A stretch of 64,000 bases of DNA from the NCBI RefSeq assembly GCF_006547065.1, contig NZ_CP041243.1:2371001-2435000 (forward strand), in the 5' to 3' direction. Shown one piece after another: positions 63,647 to 64,000 of the stretch. Source of the stretch: Brevundimonas sp. M20. Its GTDB lineage: Bacteria > Pseudomonadota > Alphaproteobacteria > Caulobacterales > Caulobacteraceae. The notes under the pieces are model-generated. The model did not search any database. It was given only the letters and a program-made list of their open reading frames with translations, and had not been told where the DNA came from. The stretch's first letter is position 1, and each line of letters opens with the position of its first letter. The position numbers and the translations under genes were made by a program.

Positions 63647-64000
63647 ATGACCACGCAGATCGCCCGCCTGACTTCCCGCGCCCTGATCCGGGTGAGCGGC
63701 CCGGACGCCAAGCCCTTCCTGCACAATCTGCTGACGCAGGACGTGGAGACGATCAGCGAGGGCCAACTGCGGTTCGGCGCCCTGCTCTCCCCGCCCGGGC
63801 GGCTGCTGTTCGACCTGTTCATTTTTGGCGAGGCCGATGATGTGCTGCTGGATGTGGCGGCGGAGCGGCGGGACGCGCTGATCCAGCGACTGTCGATGTA
63901 CAAGCTACGCGCCAGTGTCGCCGTCGAGGCGGATGAGCGCCCGGTCCTCGTCGGCTGGAACGGCGCCGTCGAGGGCTTCGCGGTCGATCCGCGCGAGCCC
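63647..64000 (+). CDS. ygfZ: YgfZ/GcvT-type folate-binding protein, 3' end outside window
   Basis: The first 118 codons read MTTQIARLTSRALIRVSGPDAKPFLHNLLTQDVE and contain the LLSPPGRLLFDLFIF segment typical of YgfZ/IBA57, which helps Fe-S cluster assembly through folate. The signature K-x-GCY-x-GQE lies further on, outside the window. The start is an ATG at 63647. Confidence 0.85.
   Translation, partial: MTTQIARLTSRALIRVSGPDAKPFLHNLLTQDVETISEGQLRFGALLSPPGRLLFDLFIFGEADDVLLDVAAERRDALIQRLSMYKLRASVAVEADERPVLVGWNGAVEGFAVDPREP

Overview
The window is a gene-dense, GC-rich chromosomal segment that looks like Caulobacterales, most probably Brevundimonas or a close relative. The basis is the two TonB-dependent receptors, an FtsZ ending in [11 protein letters not shown], a CtrA-like half-site pair with two GANTC (CcrM-type) sites upstream of ftsZ, a PetR-type response regulator, and the YerC-his and dgt/erpA arrangements. 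The genus is inferred from recognition, not from a search. No rRNA, tRNA, CRISPR array, prophage or insertion sequence was seen.

Layout. 1-1043: the 5' part of an RTX calcium-binding protein leaving the window. 1149-11099: an uptake and degradation cluster (SDR divergent from a TonB receptor, acyl-CoA ligase, TetR regulator, class-C-beta-lactamase-like esterase, MFS transporter, type-B carboxylesterase), with a near-perfect inverted repeat in the divergent promoter as a likely TetR operator. 11096-15031: a DUF6880-like protein and a secreted GH3 glucosidase with a LacI-type palindrome upstream. 15219-21857: a YerC/TrpR-like regulator and the histidine operon hisG-hisD-(hisC*-hisB)-hisH-hisA-hisF-hisIE. 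Here hisB is fused to an aminotransferase-like domain whose PLP lysine is methionine.

21902-28146: six tightly overlapping genes (KAS III-like synthase, OleD-like reductase, metallo-beta-lactamase-fold hydrolase, F390/CoF-synthetase-like adenylating enzyme, ATP-grasp ligase, Rieske oxygenase). They look like an undescribed small-molecule pathway and follow the his operon with no visible terminator. This is the best candidate for a novel system. 28150-38485 holds mostly housekeeping genes: GST, nucleoside transporter, ilvE, a two-component pair separated by a REP-like double hairpin, proC, YbjN, UbiK, lgt, a MidA-like methyltransferase and a YfiH/PgeF-type protein.

38697-51977 (minus strand) is a rearranged division and cell-wall cluster, murC-murB-(unknown exported protein)-ddl-ftsQ-ftsA-(TonB receptor)-ftsZ-lpxC. 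52195-56784 carries dgt-SPOR-nagZ-scpA-scpB on the same strand, with erpA divergent. 57354-64000 holds a chemoreceptor, an SDR, a dihydroorotase of the DxQxH type, a GT9 glycosyltransferase, two small proteins and the start of a YgfZ-type folate-binding protein. Gaps between genes are short; the only one over 300 bases is 61243-61561, which holds a hairpin-rich repeat.
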